64,000 nt of DNA. Source: Halorubellus sp. JP-L1. GTDB lineage: Archaea > Halobacteriota > Halobacteria > Halobacteriales > Natrialbaceae. Positions 35,513 to 43,177 of the stretch are shown here, piece by piece (position 1 is the first letter of the stretch; each line of letters opens with the position of its first letter). The translations under genes and the position numbers were made by a program. A model generated the notes under the pieces. It was not told the origin of the DNA. It worked only from the letters and a program-made list of their open reading frames with translations, and did not search any database. The stretch lies in the NCBI RefSeq assembly GCF_011440375.1, contig NZ_JAAOIR010000001.1, forward strand, positions 1 through 64,000, written 5' to 3'.

Positions 35513-35628
35513 GCTCCACCTCGCTCGTCGTTGCTGCGGAGCGCGTCGACGATCGCGTCCTCGCGGACGGCCTCGAGGCCGTTCTCTTCGACGGCGTCGG
35601 CGACGTCACCGGGGTCGACGTCCGTCAT
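35509..35628 (-). CDS. 39-residue acidic peptide
   Basis: ATG at 35628 overlaps the upstream stop (ATGA) and its TGA at 35509 overlaps the start of the surface-protein gene (ATGA). The product is soluble, acidic and helical (begins MTDVDPGDVADAVEENG). The two 4-nt overlaps on both sides argue for real translation. Confidence 0.55.
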   Translation of the reverse strand: MTDVDPGDVADAVEENGLEAVREDAIVDALRSNDERGGA

Positions 35629-35897
35629 GCTGCGGCCTCCTTGCTCGCGCCGGCGTCTCCGACCGTGACGTTGTCTTCGTCCGTCTCGCTGTTGAGGTCC
35701 GCGACGGCCTCACCGGCGAAGTTGAGGGCGAACGCGGCGGCCCCGAGGATAGCGCCGGCGGCGAGACCGAGCTCGGGGAGACCGACTCCGCCGTTCGTGA
35801 CCAGGACTGCCGCGGCGGTACCGCCGAAGCAGACGGCCGCGAGGGACATCGATGCGTGACCGAGGGCCCGCAACCGATCGGGCGTACTGTCGGTCAT
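35625..35897 (-). CDS. small two-helix membrane protein
   Basis: 90 residues. Two hydrophobic helices (about 15-35 and 40-62), rich in Gly/Ala, and an acidic C-terminus. ATGA overlaps on both sides. VP3-like small membrane proteins of pleolipoviruses have a similar look, but similarity is only in general character. Confidence 0.75.
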   Translation of the reverse strand: MTDSTPDRLRALGHASMSLAAVCFGGTAAAVLVTNGGVGLPELGLAAGAILGAAAFALNFAGEAVADLNSETDEDNVTVGDAGASKEAAA

Positions 35898-36142
35898 GCC
35901 CGTCCTCCATCCGCGCCGGTCTCGAGGTCGGGGCGGACGTGGCGAAGCGGCCGGTCGGGCTGTGCGGGTTGCTCGTCGACGACGTCGGTGGGGACGTCAC
36001 CGTAGTCGATGACGTCCGCTCGTCCCTCCTGGACGTCGAGATCGTCGAACGTGGTCTCTTCGCGGCGTTCGCGCGCGAGCTCGTCGTCGCTCGCGACTGC
36101 TGGGTCGTTCCCGCGCGCTGGCGGGTGATTTCTACCAGTCAT
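35894..36142 (-). CDS. first gene of the late operon, small charged protein
   Basis: 82 residues, hydrophilic and disordered-looking (ARERREETTFDDLDVQEGRADVIDYGDVP). No motif recognised. It is the promoter-proximal gene of the late operon; its start is about 75-110 nt from the GGAAACCT iterons, which are shared with the divergent AbrB-like gene. It could be a regulator or scaffold. Confidence 0.72.
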   Translation of the reverse strand: MTGRNHPPARGNDPAVASDDELARERREETTFDDLDVQEGRADVIDYGDVPTDVVDEQPAQPDRPLRHVRPDLETGADGGRA

Positions 36143-36215
36143 GGGTAGGGGTCGCGCCCTCGGGTCGCTCCCGACGGCGTCACCCGCGCATTACCACACG
36201 GTCGCTAAGATGTCC

Positions 36216-36256
36216 GGAAACCTAAAGGAAACCTCAACGAATCCTTAAGGAAACCT
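36216..36256. promoter_or_regulatory. GGAAACCT iterons in the divergent promoter
   Basis: Three identical GGAAACCT words at 36216-36223, 36227-36234 and 36249-36256. Spacings are 11 and 22 bp, so all lie on one face of the helix. The last two are inside a longer repeat (CCTWAAGGAAACCTC). The CCTTTAGG/CTTAAGG cores can serve as TATA-like elements. The region separates the late operon from the AbrB-like gene and is a probable operator. Confidence 0.68.
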
Positions 36257-36295
36257 CGAGGATAAGTAGCTAGCACCCGACAATCAGTACATACC

Positions 36296-36580
36296 ATGAC
36301 TGACCTCCGCACAATCCAGGGGATGAACGGAAGCGGGTACCTGTCGCTTCCTATTAACTGGCTTCGTCGAAACGGGTACGCCGAGGAGGGGGGCGACGAG
36401 GTAACTTTCAACGGGACTCTCGCTGTGGATACCCTCGGCGATGGTGCTATCTTAATTCGACCAACGGACGACAGAGGCGATCTCTCTCAACTCGAGGATT
36501 GTGAACCAGTAGAACGCTTGGCTGCACAGCGGGCGATGAACCTCATGGATAATTCGGGCGTGAGTGCACTGAGCGATTGA
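36296..36580 (+). CDS. AbrB/SpoVT-like transcriptional regulator
   Basis: 94 residues. The segment GSGYLSLPINWLRRNGYAEEGGDEVTFNGTLAVDTLGDGAILIRP (about 11-55) follows the swapped-hairpin pattern of AbrB proteins (strand, LP-start helix, Gly-Asp turn, strands). The C-terminus is a short helical tail with no extra domain. Such proteins bind repeats as dimers or tetramers. The gene is divergent from the late operon with phased GGAAACCT iterons between, so it probably controls that operon and itself. Confidence 0.7.
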   Translation: MTDLRTIQGMNGSGYLSLPINWLRRNGYAEEGGDEVTFNGTLAVDTLGDGAILIRPTDDRGDLSQLEDCEPVERLAAQRAMNLMDNSGVSALSD

Positions 36581-36592
36581 GTCATAAATCAG

Positions 36593-37480
36593 TTACCCTA
36601 AGACAATGAAGTGTGCGAAAATCACACCTGCATTCTGAATCAGCCTTCTGGTAAATCTACTTGGTCTTTCGTCCATTTCTTCTAATCCGTACCTTCGATA
36701 TAACATGAACACTTGAGACGCTAACAATGTTGTAACACCAAACAGTAGTAGAGACGTTAGGAGATTCCCAAAAATGAGCCATCCAAATAAGACGCCGAAG
36801 GATCTTCGAGTCATTCCGAGAAACAGTCCGTGAATCAATTGAGCAGTCTCTCCAAGATATGGGATTACCCGCCGGTCTTTCATCTCTCGGAGCTTTTTAA
36901 CCGATTCAGGAACGTCCTCCTCTGGTAGCTCTAACTTCCGTGCTGACCTGATAGCTCGGTTCCGGTTGATCCGCCGCCAGTAACTAATCGGATGCCTATT
37001 CGCTTCTTGAGTTGCCAGAATCGTTTGGTAATATCGAACATCCTGTCTTGCGAACTTAATCCTGAGTGCCATCGGCGTCATTGCAGCCCCGATCGTAAGA
37101 GCAAACCAAGCCTGTGTTGGCCCGATATACTGGAAAGTAGTCGAGACAATCTCCGAAATTTTCATCAATGCATATATGAATCCCAACGCGCTGATTTCGG
37201 TCATCAGCTCTTTCGACCAAGTCATAAAACCGGTACCATCGGTATAATACGTCGTCATCACCACTGCGCGGCGAATTATTGTGAGAAGAGCCAGTCCTAT
37301 CAGTAGTATTTTCAAACTCTGATAGACAGTCGAATCTTCCGGATATGCGAGGACGATTGTTAAGATTAAGGTATAAAAGGCTATTTCGAAATCGACAAAC
37401 GTCCCTCTTGAATAATCGCTCTTGATGGTCTCGGCCTCAGGGAGCCGATCTATATCTTCCTGCCTACTTGAATCGGCCAT
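36593..37480 (-). CDS. AT-rich membrane protein, unknown function
   Basis: 295 residues with five to six hydrophobic helices (about 30-47, 55-75, 98-118, 125-145, 218-240 and 243-265). A cytoplasmic basic loop contains RINRNRAIRSARKLELPEEDVPESVKKLREMKDRR. GC content is far below that of the late operon. It lies next to a small HTH-membrane protein gene of the same base composition; both precede orc1 in an AT-rich island. This is typical of accessory cargo (immunity, exclusion or signalling), but no family is recognised. Confidence 0.78.
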   Translation of the reverse strand: MADSSRQEDIDRLPEAETIKSDYSRGTFVDFEIAFYTLILTIVLAYPEDSTVYQSLKILLIGLALLTIIRRAVVMTTYYTDGTGFMTWSKELMTEISALGFIYALMKISEIVSTTFQYIGPTQAWFALTIGAAMTPMALRIKFARQDVRYYQTILATQEANRHPISYWRRINRNRAIRSARKLELPEEDVPESVKKLREMKDRRVIPYLGETAQLIHGLFLGMTRRSFGVLFGWLIFGNLLTSLLLFGVTTLLASQVFMLYRRYGLEEMDERPSRFTRRLIQNAGVIFAHFIVLG

Positions 37481-37513
37481 GAGATCTTATCCTTCGCTAT
37501 TGACGGTGTATTC

Positions 37514-37873
37514 TCAGCTGTTGTCCTCAGATTTGGGTGATCCGAATATGAGTCCCAGGAACCAGAACATGATCCCGATACTCACTTCTAGCATCCAAAA
37601 CATCGCCTTGATGCTAAATACGAATCCCCACCAGCAGATTTTGAAGGGCAGGAGAAACAGCCAGAGTAGTACCGAGCCGCCAGAGGACTTTCCTTTGATT
37701 TCGTCTCGTGGTTTTACTTCCTCGTCGTCGACCTTATCACCGTATTTTTCCAGAACGTCTTCGACTTCGGTAATGGAGCAATTTAATTCTCTTGCGAGTT
37801 CGCGCTCTGTGTAGTCTGGTTCGTGGGCTGCTAAGGAGAGGATGTCCTCTTCTAGGTTACTCAGTTCAATCAT
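37514..37873 (-). CDS. helix-turn-helix protein with membrane anchor
   Basis: 119 residues. The N-terminal 50 residues form a winged-helix-like DNA-binding unit (LEEDILSLAAHEPDYTERELARELNCSITEVEDVLEKYG). The C-terminal 60 residues are two closely spaced hydrophobic stretches (LLWLFLLPFKICWWGFVFSI, then MFWMLEVSIGIMFWFLGLIF). Membrane-tethered HTH proteins can link membrane state to transcription. TAAATTATT at about 37898-37906 on its strand is a good TATA box. It lies 33 nt upstream of the AT-rich membrane protein gene and is co-oriented, so they are likely one operon. Confidence 0.78.
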   Translation of the reverse strand: MIELSNLEEDILSLAAHEPDYTERELARELNCSITEVEDVLEKYGDKVDDEEVKPRDEIKGKSSGGSVLLWLFLLPFKICWWGFVFSIKAMFWMLEVSIGIMFWFLGLIFGSPKSEDNS

Positions 37874-37933
37874 TCGACAGACGATTCCTTCCGCGCCAAT
37901 AATTTAGGTATTCTGGCCAGTGCTATCCCATTG

Positions 37934-37951
37934 TTTCACTTTCACTTTCAC
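37934..37951 (+). repeat. TTTCAC x3 upstream of orc1
   Basis: Three perfect tandem TTTCAC hexamers, 48 bp before the orc1 ATG, followed by CCCC. Origins bound by Orc1/Cdc6 have G/C-flanked repeats (ORB), often near the orc gene; this short array is a candidate binding element or promoter part only. Confidence 0.5.
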
Positions 37952-37998
37952 CCCGCCTGGATCCCGCTTACATTCCTGCCTCTCACAGAGACTGGAGT

Positions 37999-38994
37999 AT
38001 GATACAGAACGGTCGCGCTCTCCGACAGGAGCACGTCCCGAGCGAGCTCGTACACCGCGACGGTGAGATCGACGCGCTCACCGCGGCGCTCGGTGGTGGA
38101 CGGAGCAATCTGTTCGAGGACGTCATCGTCACCGGTCCGTCCGGCGCTGGGAAGACGTCGACGACCCGGTACGTTCTACGGAAGCTCGAGGAGGCGAGAC
38201 TCGACGTCGAGACCGGGTTCGTGGACTGCATCGGGGCGAACTCGAGTACGGGCGCGCTCGCCGGCCTCGTTCGTGCGTCCGACCGGAGCGCTCCCCTGGA
38301 TCCGCGAGCGAACGCGCGGACGGTCTTGATCGAGCGGCTACGCGAGATGGACAAGGAGTTTGTCGCCGTTCTGGACGAAGCCGACGTCCTCGAGGACAAG
38401 CAGATCATCCAGGCGCTCTACAGCGTGCCGAACGTGACGACCGCGCTGGTCTGCGTGAACTACGACGACCTCCTCATCAACTGCGACACGCGAATCCAGA
38501 AGCGCATCCGGACGTTCCGGCACGTCGAGTTCGACTCGTACGGCGACGACCAGCTCGCCGACATCCTCTCGAAGCGCGCCGAGGTCGGACTTCTCCCAGG
38601 CTCCATCGACGAGGAGACGATCTGGTACATCGCGGATAAGGCCGCCGGCGATGCACGCCTCGCCATCGCGATACTCCGGCGCGCCGCGAAACAGTGCTTC
38701 GACCTCCGTGACGAGGAGATCATGATCGACGTCGTCGACGACGTCGCCGACGCCGCACGGAACGAGATCGCCTCCAGGTACATCGAGAAACTGAGTACGC
38801 ACCAACGCATCCTCTACGAGGTCGTCCGGGAGGAGGGCCCGATCCAGGCGGGCGACCTGTATGCGGAGTACCGCAAGCGTGCGACGGATCCGAAGGCTGA
38901 TCGCACGCTTCGGAGTTACCTCAACTCGATGCAGCGCGAGGGGCTCGTCGAGAAGGAGGGTGGTGGCAGATATACAGAATACGACCTCGTTTGA
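37999..38994 (+). CDS. Orc1/Cdc6-type replication initiator ATPase
   Basis: 331 residues, shorter than the usual 370-420. The AAA+ core has Walker A GPSGAGKTST (about 45-54), Walker B AVLDEADVL (about 122-130), sensor-1-like ALVCVNYDD (about 148) and sensor-2 GDARLAIAILRRAA (about 220). The C-terminal winged helix is present (ILYEVVREEGPIQAGDLYAEYRKRATDPKADRTLRSYLNSMQREGLV). It recognises origin repeats and loads MCM. Having both this and an HUH Rep implies two replication modes or a composite element. Its GC content is high, unlike both flanking islands. Confidence 0.92.
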   Translation: MIQNGRALRQEHVPSELVHRDGEIDALTAALGGGRSNLFEDVIVTGPSGAGKTSTTRYVLRKLEEARLDVETGFVDCIGANSSTGALAGLVRASDRSAPLDPRANARTVLIERLREMDKEFVAVLDEADVLEDKQIIQALYSVPNVTTALVCVNYDDLLINCDTRIQKRIRTFRHVEFDSYGDDQLADILSKRAEVGLLPGSIDEETIWYIADKAAGDARLAIAILRRAAKQCFDLRDEEIMIDVVDDVADAARNEIASRYIEKLSTHQRILYEVVREEGPIQAGDLYAEYRKRATDPKADRTLRSYLNSMQREGLVEKEGGGRYTEYDLV

Positions 38995-39081
38995 AAGCCA
39001 AAGCACCGCCTCATCTAGCAAATTCTATATTTTGGCCCCGCTAGAACTTGCTTATTGAAACCGACTCACAACAGAAGATAT

Positions 39082-40041
39082 CTAGATCTCGGATTCTACA
39101 AATTTGGGAAAATATCGGTATAGTTCGGCATACCGTTCCACGTGGCGGTTTGGGGCATGGGAATCAATATTGCTCGGATCTGTTGGGAGTTGCTTGTTCA
39201 AGCTCCTCATTTCGTCAAAGGTGAGGGTGGGAGTTTTAAGGTTGTAGGCCTCCGTTCCTCGTTTAACATACGAGATTTCGTCAAGGTTCGGACCTAATTC
39301 TGTTTGGGTAATATCACTCCGTGTAAGAATCCCTCCAACAGTCCTCATTTTCGCCCCGTCGCTATATCTGATGTTCAGCAGTTGCTCAAACCTCAAATCT
39401 GACTCGGTTGTTCCGGCATTTCGCGTAGGAAGGAATTTTTCTTGAATTTGGTTTAACATAATCCTCCTGCAGACCTTTCCATAGCCCCATCCTCGGAGAT
39501 CCTTTCTGGTTACGTCTTCCGGTATTACCTCCCGTGAAAGATTTTCCTCCAGCTTCTCCATCATAGTTAGGTTATCGCCATCATCTCCAGAGGGGTTCGG
39601 CGTACTCGGATGAGCGTTTATAGTTACGAACAGTAAGCTATCTTCGGGGGCATTAGTAACGAATTCTCTTATATCAGACAGCATATATGTAGTGAGTTGA
39701 TCAGTATAGTCTAACCAAAGGATCGTTGGTTCGTCCCATTCTATCTCTGGGAGGACCTCTGTCGACTTTCCGAATCTCAAGTCGACACAGTCGAATGGTT
39801 TATTGAATTCGAACCTCTCCCGCTCATCATCTTCCCGTTCGATGCTAATTATATCATCTATGTGTAGCTTCTCATGGAACGATTTTACGTCAGTGAAGAA
39901 TGGGGATCCAAATCCGATATAGCGGTAACGACTCATGGGCTGCACCGAAGGTATACGCAGGAGGAGATCGGTCATCATGTTTCTCTCTACACTTTTCGCA
40001 GGCCTTAGCCTGTAATTGATCTCCTCAAACGCCTTTGGCAT
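39082..40041 (-). CDS. methyltransferase-fold protein of a putative defence operon (third gene)
   Basis: 319 residues. The central part reads RYRYIGFGSPFFTDVKSFHEKLHIDDIISIEREDDERERFEFN (about 38-80), a strand-Gly-loop-helix-strand pattern with an acidic end as in Rossmann methyltransferases. Next come FDCVDLRFGKSTEVLPEIEWDEPTILWLDYTDQL (about 83-115) and LLFVTINAHP (about 135). I recall such proteins annotated as putative O-methyltransferases next to restriction-type genes; the substrate is unknown. It starts 3 nt after the GHKL ATPase stop. Strongly AT-rich. It may be the effector or a second modification enzyme. Confidence 0.75.
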   Translation of the reverse strand: MPKAFEEINYRLRPAKSVERNMMTDLLLRIPSVQPMSRYRYIGFGSPFFTDVKSFHEKLHIDDIISIEREDDERERFEFNKPFDCVDLRFGKSTEVLPEIEWDEPTILWLDYTDQLTTYMLSDIREFVTNAPEDSLLFVTINAHPSTPNPSGDDGDNLTMMEKLEENLSREVIPEDVTRKDLRGWGYGKVCRRIMLNQIQEKFLPTRNAGTTESDLRFEQLLNIRYSDGAKMRTVGGILTRSDITQTELGPNLDEISYVKRGTEAYNLKTPTLTFDEMRSLNKQLPTDPSNIDSHAPNRHVERYAELYRYFPKFVESEI

Positions 40042-40044
40042 CTA

Positions 40045-41406
40045 TTACTCCTCCATCCCTTCCAGTTCCCAGAAGTAGTCAAAGGTCGCCTCACCGACTG
40101 CTCGATAAGAACTTACTTCAAGTTCCTCCATTGCTCTTTCTAATTCCTTCTTCGGCTTCGTATAACGAACCGTTCCCGGTGAGGTATCATCTGCGCTTTC
40201 TTCCTCTTCTTCCTTTGGGGAGGGACCTTTGAAATTCTGAGTATCCTCTGATTCGACGCTCATGATATCCGTTTTTTCGGATTGAGTTACCCTCTTCTCT
40301 AACTCGGGTTCCTCATCTTCATCTTCTAACTCTCTCTGTTGATCTCTTACTGTGTTCAAGAAATTGATTACTGGCCTAGCCATAGAAATCATCTTTTGTC
40401 GAGCTTTTTGGAACACCTCTGAATCCTCGTTTACGCCCGTCTTGGTCGTATTCCAGGGTAATGTGCCAGATTGATCACTCTCGAAGTACACCATCCCTCG
40501 GAACCGGTTAAATTGACCGTGGAACTTTGGAAGGAACTCGACTGATTTCTCTCCAGTCCAACCAGTCGTTGCCGTATCGTCAGCTTCCAGCACAAGACGA
40601 CCATTGCAGAATACGTACCACCCACCTTCTTGATTGGACTTGTCACCGAGTCCACATACAATCTTCACATCAACATCACCGTCTTTGGTATGGAAGGTGA
40701 ATTCGTCGTATGCTGGTTCAAGCTCGTCTGATTGGAAGATTTCCATTTGTCTATACGTCAAGTTTTGCCGATTCAAAATTACCTCGAAACCCCAGTTCAG
40801 ATATTGCCTATTTTTCGAAGTGAGTTTTTCTGCGAGTTCACTTTCAAATGATTCATCCCCGAATTTTTCGCTCGGTTTGTCTCTGAGGTCAGTGATCAGA
40901 ATTCGCGTGCCTTCCTCATCTAATTCTCCGTCAGACTGTTCGTCGAGCATCTCAATGGGAAAGTCCCACTTTTCTTTGTCATTCAACCAATCCTCAATGT
41001 TAACCTCAATCCTGTAGTGAGAATCCGATGTTTTGGATTCGATCTCAAAGTAGGAGCCTATTTTGAATAGTGATCTCTTCATTCCAATCCCGAATTCCCC
41101 AATTTTTGAGGGCATCTCACGATCAAGTCCATCGGGTCGACCGAACCGGAATGCATATTCCTCGGCGACTTCCAGAGGGATGCCCCCACAATTGTCTGTG
41201 ATCTCCAAAGAGGAAGAGTCCATATCGATGACGCAACGATAGTTGGGATATTCGGTCGTTTCCGAAACCTGCCTAGCAGCCCCATCAATGCTATTATCAA
41301 CAAATTCTGGAATTGTATCGACCAATTCCACGTCCTGTGTTAGTATGTCTACGAAAAATTCTTTGACTGGCGTCGCGTTTGCTTCCGGGGGATTGCTGTC
41401 ATTCAT
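40045..41406 (-). CDS. GHKL (MutL/MORC-type) ATPase of a putative defence operon
   Basis: 453 residues. The GHKL nucleotide site is complete: N box ELVDTIPEFVDNSIDGA (about 28-45), G1 ITDNCGGIPL (about 68-77), G2 IGEFGIGMKRSLFKIG (about 100-115) and the following GTRILITDLRDKP (about 170). A second, S5-like domain continues to about 330. The C-terminus is charged and coiled. GHKL proteins of this type occur in prokaryotic operons with DNA methylases and are related to eukaryotic MORC ATPases. They may act as ATP-driven clamps on DNA. Here it is flanked by a cytosine methyltransferase gene (3-nt gap) and a methyltransferase-fold protein gene (3-nt gap). Confidence 0.88.
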   Translation of the reverse strand: MNDSNPPEANATPVKEFFVDILTQDVELVDTIPEFVDNSIDGAARQVSETTEYPNYRCVIDMDSSSLEITDNCGGIPLEVAEEYAFRFGRPDGLDREMPSKIGEFGIGMKRSLFKIGSYFEIESKTSDSHYRIEVNIEDWLNDKEKWDFPIEMLDEQSDGELDEEGTRILITDLRDKPSEKFGDESFESELAEKLTSKNRQYLNWGFEVILNRQNLTYRQMEIFQSDELEPAYDEFTFHTKDGDVDVKIVCGLGDKSNQEGGWYVFCNGRLVLEADDTATTGWTGEKSVEFLPKFHGQFNRFRGMVYFESDQSGTLPWNTTKTGVNEDSEVFQKARQKMISMARPVINFLNTVRDQQRELEDEDEEPELEKRVTQSEKTDIMSVESEDTQNFKGPSPKEEEEESADDTSPGTVRYTKPKKELERAMEELEVSSYRAVGEATFDYFWELEGMEE

Positions 41407-41409
41407 TGT

Positions 41410-42516
41410 TCAAATCGCTGTCTTGGTAACTTCATCATCTAACACCCTCTTTACCCTTTCGCCCAATTTTGAGGCAAGTAACGGTGGTACGGAGTTCCCA
41501 ATTTGCCGCATCCCGTAATATTTGGTTTCGTGGAATTGGAACCAGTCCGGGAACGATTGCAGGCGACCAGCTTCTCGAACAGAAATAACTCGGGGCTCAG
41601 TCGGATGTATTGGTCTTGCAGCTGTATGTGTTCCTCTATCTCTGCTCGAACCAGCACGGAGAGTCGTAGAGGGATTACACGATTCTAGCCGACGGTACCG
41701 ACTGACATCTTCATACGTTCCAGGTTCAGTATTCTCATATCGCTCTTGGACTTCTTCGGAATGATTGACCGTTTCAAGTGATGTAAGTCCATTTGGGGTA
41801 TCAGAGGCCAGCGGCTCCCAAGAATTGATCTCTTTGACATAGTCGGACGGCGCATTGAGTGGACCTTTATATTGCCCATTCTCTAGCGAAAGGTCATTCA
41901 ACCCCTCTGGCAGATCTTTGAACGCTTCTTCTACAGAGGGGCTTTCTTCGTCCTCCATAGGATAGTTAAGCTGAGGCAAGCCTTCCTTATTCCCCAACAG
42001 GAAGAGGCGCTTTCGGTTTTGAGGGACACCGAAGTCTGCAGCATTCAGAACTTTAATCGGTTCACGAACCTCAAACCCACCATCCCTGATGATTCCTAGA
42101 AATTCATCTAAGTAATCACGTGCCTCTCCTTGGAGTAGCCCGTCTACGTTTTCCATGACGAAGTAATCGGGCGACAATTCGACTACGTGGTCGGCAAAGC
42201 TCAGGAGTAAATCATTTCGATCATCGTCGCTATCTCGTTTCCCCATCACTGAGAAGCCCTGACATGGTGGTCCACCAATCACTATATCCACGTCTCCCTT
42301 GCAGAGTCCAGTATCTCGTAGGATATCTGTCGTCTCGCAAGTACCTAAGTCAAGTTGCTTCGCAATAGTGTCTGGAAAGTTTTCCTTGTATGTCGAGAGG
42401 ATCGTCTCATCCTTATCGACCGCAACTGTTGTCGAGAGGTCTGCTACTTCAAACCCAAGAGAAAAACCACCAACACCACAATAAAGGTCCACCACGCCGA
42501 CCTGGTTTGTAGTCAT
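41410..42516 (-). CDS. DNA (cytosine-5-)-methyltransferase
   Basis: 368 residues. Motif I DLYCGVGGFSLGFE (about 9-22), catalytic motif IV GGPPCQGFSVMGKR (about 79-92, Cys at about 83), motif VI ENVDGL (about 122), motif VIII-like QNRKRLFLLG (about 170), and motifs IX-X RVISVREAGRLQSFPDWF...QIGNSVPPLLA (about 305-350). It transfers methyl from SAM to C5 of cytosine in a specific site; the target region lies at about 190-290. Start chosen at 42516 (MTTNQVGVVDLYCG) because a TATA box at 42543-42548 would start RNA near 42519; ATG 42525 is possible. First gene of a three-gene AT-rich operon, with no recognisable restriction endonuclease. Confidence 0.93.
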   Translation of the reverse strand: MTTNQVGVVDLYCGVGGFSLGFEVADLSTTVAVDKDETILSTYKENFPDTIAKQLDLGTCETTDILRDTGLCKGDVDIVIGGPPCQGFSVMGKRDSDDDRNDLLLSFADHVVELSPDYFVMENVDGLLQGEARDYLDEFLGIIRDGGFEVREPIKVLNAADFGVPQNRKRLFLLGNKEGLPQLNYPMEDEESPSVEEAFKDLPEGLNDLSLENGQYKGPLNAPSDYVKEINSWEPLASDTPNGLTSLETVNHSEEVQERYENTEPGTYEDVSRYRRLESCNPSTTLRAGSSRDRGTHTAARPIHPTEPRVISVREAGRLQSFPDWFQFHETKYYGMRQIGNSVPPLLASKLGERVKRVLDDEVTKTAI

Positions 42517-42525
42517 CTTGCCCAT

Positions 42526-42904
42526 ATATTTGAAGACATAACTTATAAACTTGCGGCCGTTAAAAGTTAACAGTCCTTTGGCCCGCTATTGGTTGGCATG
42601 CTTCATCGTCTGTCGGTCGTGATCTCCTCTACGGTGAAAGGTTTTGTTCGATATGAGGTTCCTCCACCAAGATCCAGTCTTTATATGACAGAATGTTGTG
42701 GAATCTAACCCTTCGGCTCTAGAGGACGTTGATGGCACTTTTCCAAATTGGCGTATTTCCGTGTAAAAGTGGCACCAAGTGGCTGCCAGTTGAATTCCGC
42801 TTTGAAGAGGCTCATACCCGAGAAGGATCACTTTAGGCTGTCTACCTAGTCAAGTGGCATGTTCGCTCTGCTGTTGAAGAGGTGTCTATGGAAAGAAGTG
42901 GTGT
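42526..42904. other. intergenic region with defence-operon promoter
   Basis: 379 nt, AT-rich at its left. The TATA box TTATAA (42543-42548, minus) serves the methyltransferase operon. A near-perfect inverted repeat TGGCACTTTT / AAAAGTGGCA (about 42732-42771, one mismatch) lies in the middle. An 81-codon minus ORF here has no protein-like character. The GC content returns to normal close to the next gene, marking the end of the AT-rich island. Confidence 0.6.
42543..42548 (-). promoter_or_regulatory. TATA box of the methyltransferase operon
   Basis: TTATAA on the minus strand inside GTTTATAAGTT, about 27 nt before an almost leaderless start at 42516. Confidence 0.65.
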
Positions 42905-43174
42905 ATGCCACGCACTGCGAAAATCGAGACCTTGTCGGGGGAGATCGTCCGGCTCGAGATCGAGGATGGGCGACAGTATCGGAAGCGCGTCGAGCTCTCG
43001 TACGAGGGGCGGACGGTCGTGTACGGGATTCGGCGTGATCGGGGTGAGACGGTCGCGGAGTTCGTCGCGAGCTACGACGACGACTCGCTCCAGGGCATCG
43101 GGGGCGACTCAGTCCAGCCGGACTGGGCGGAGTCGACGCTCGGAGAACTCGAGATTACGGAGGTCCGCGCGTGA
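42905..43174 (+). CDS. small hypothetical protein
   Basis: 89 residues, soluble and acidic. Predicted mostly beta (KIETLSGEIVRLEIEDGRQYRKRVELSYEGRTVVYGIRRDRG), ending in a short helix and EITEVRA. No motif recognised. The GC content is high, unlike the preceding island. It is convergent with the repressor gene, only 3 nt apart. It could be an antirepressor by position, but there is no direct evidence. Confidence 0.7.
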   Translation: MPRTAKIETLSGEIVRLEIEDGRQYRKRVELSYEGRTVVYGIRRDRGETVAEFVASYDDDSLQGIGGDSVQPDWAESTLGELEITEVRA

Positions 43175-43177
43175 CGC

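Noticed and set aside
42586-42831. 81-codon minus-strand ORF before the methyltransferase operon
   Set aside because: No acidic bias, no recognisable motif and no regulatory signal; the region carries promoter-like elements instead.
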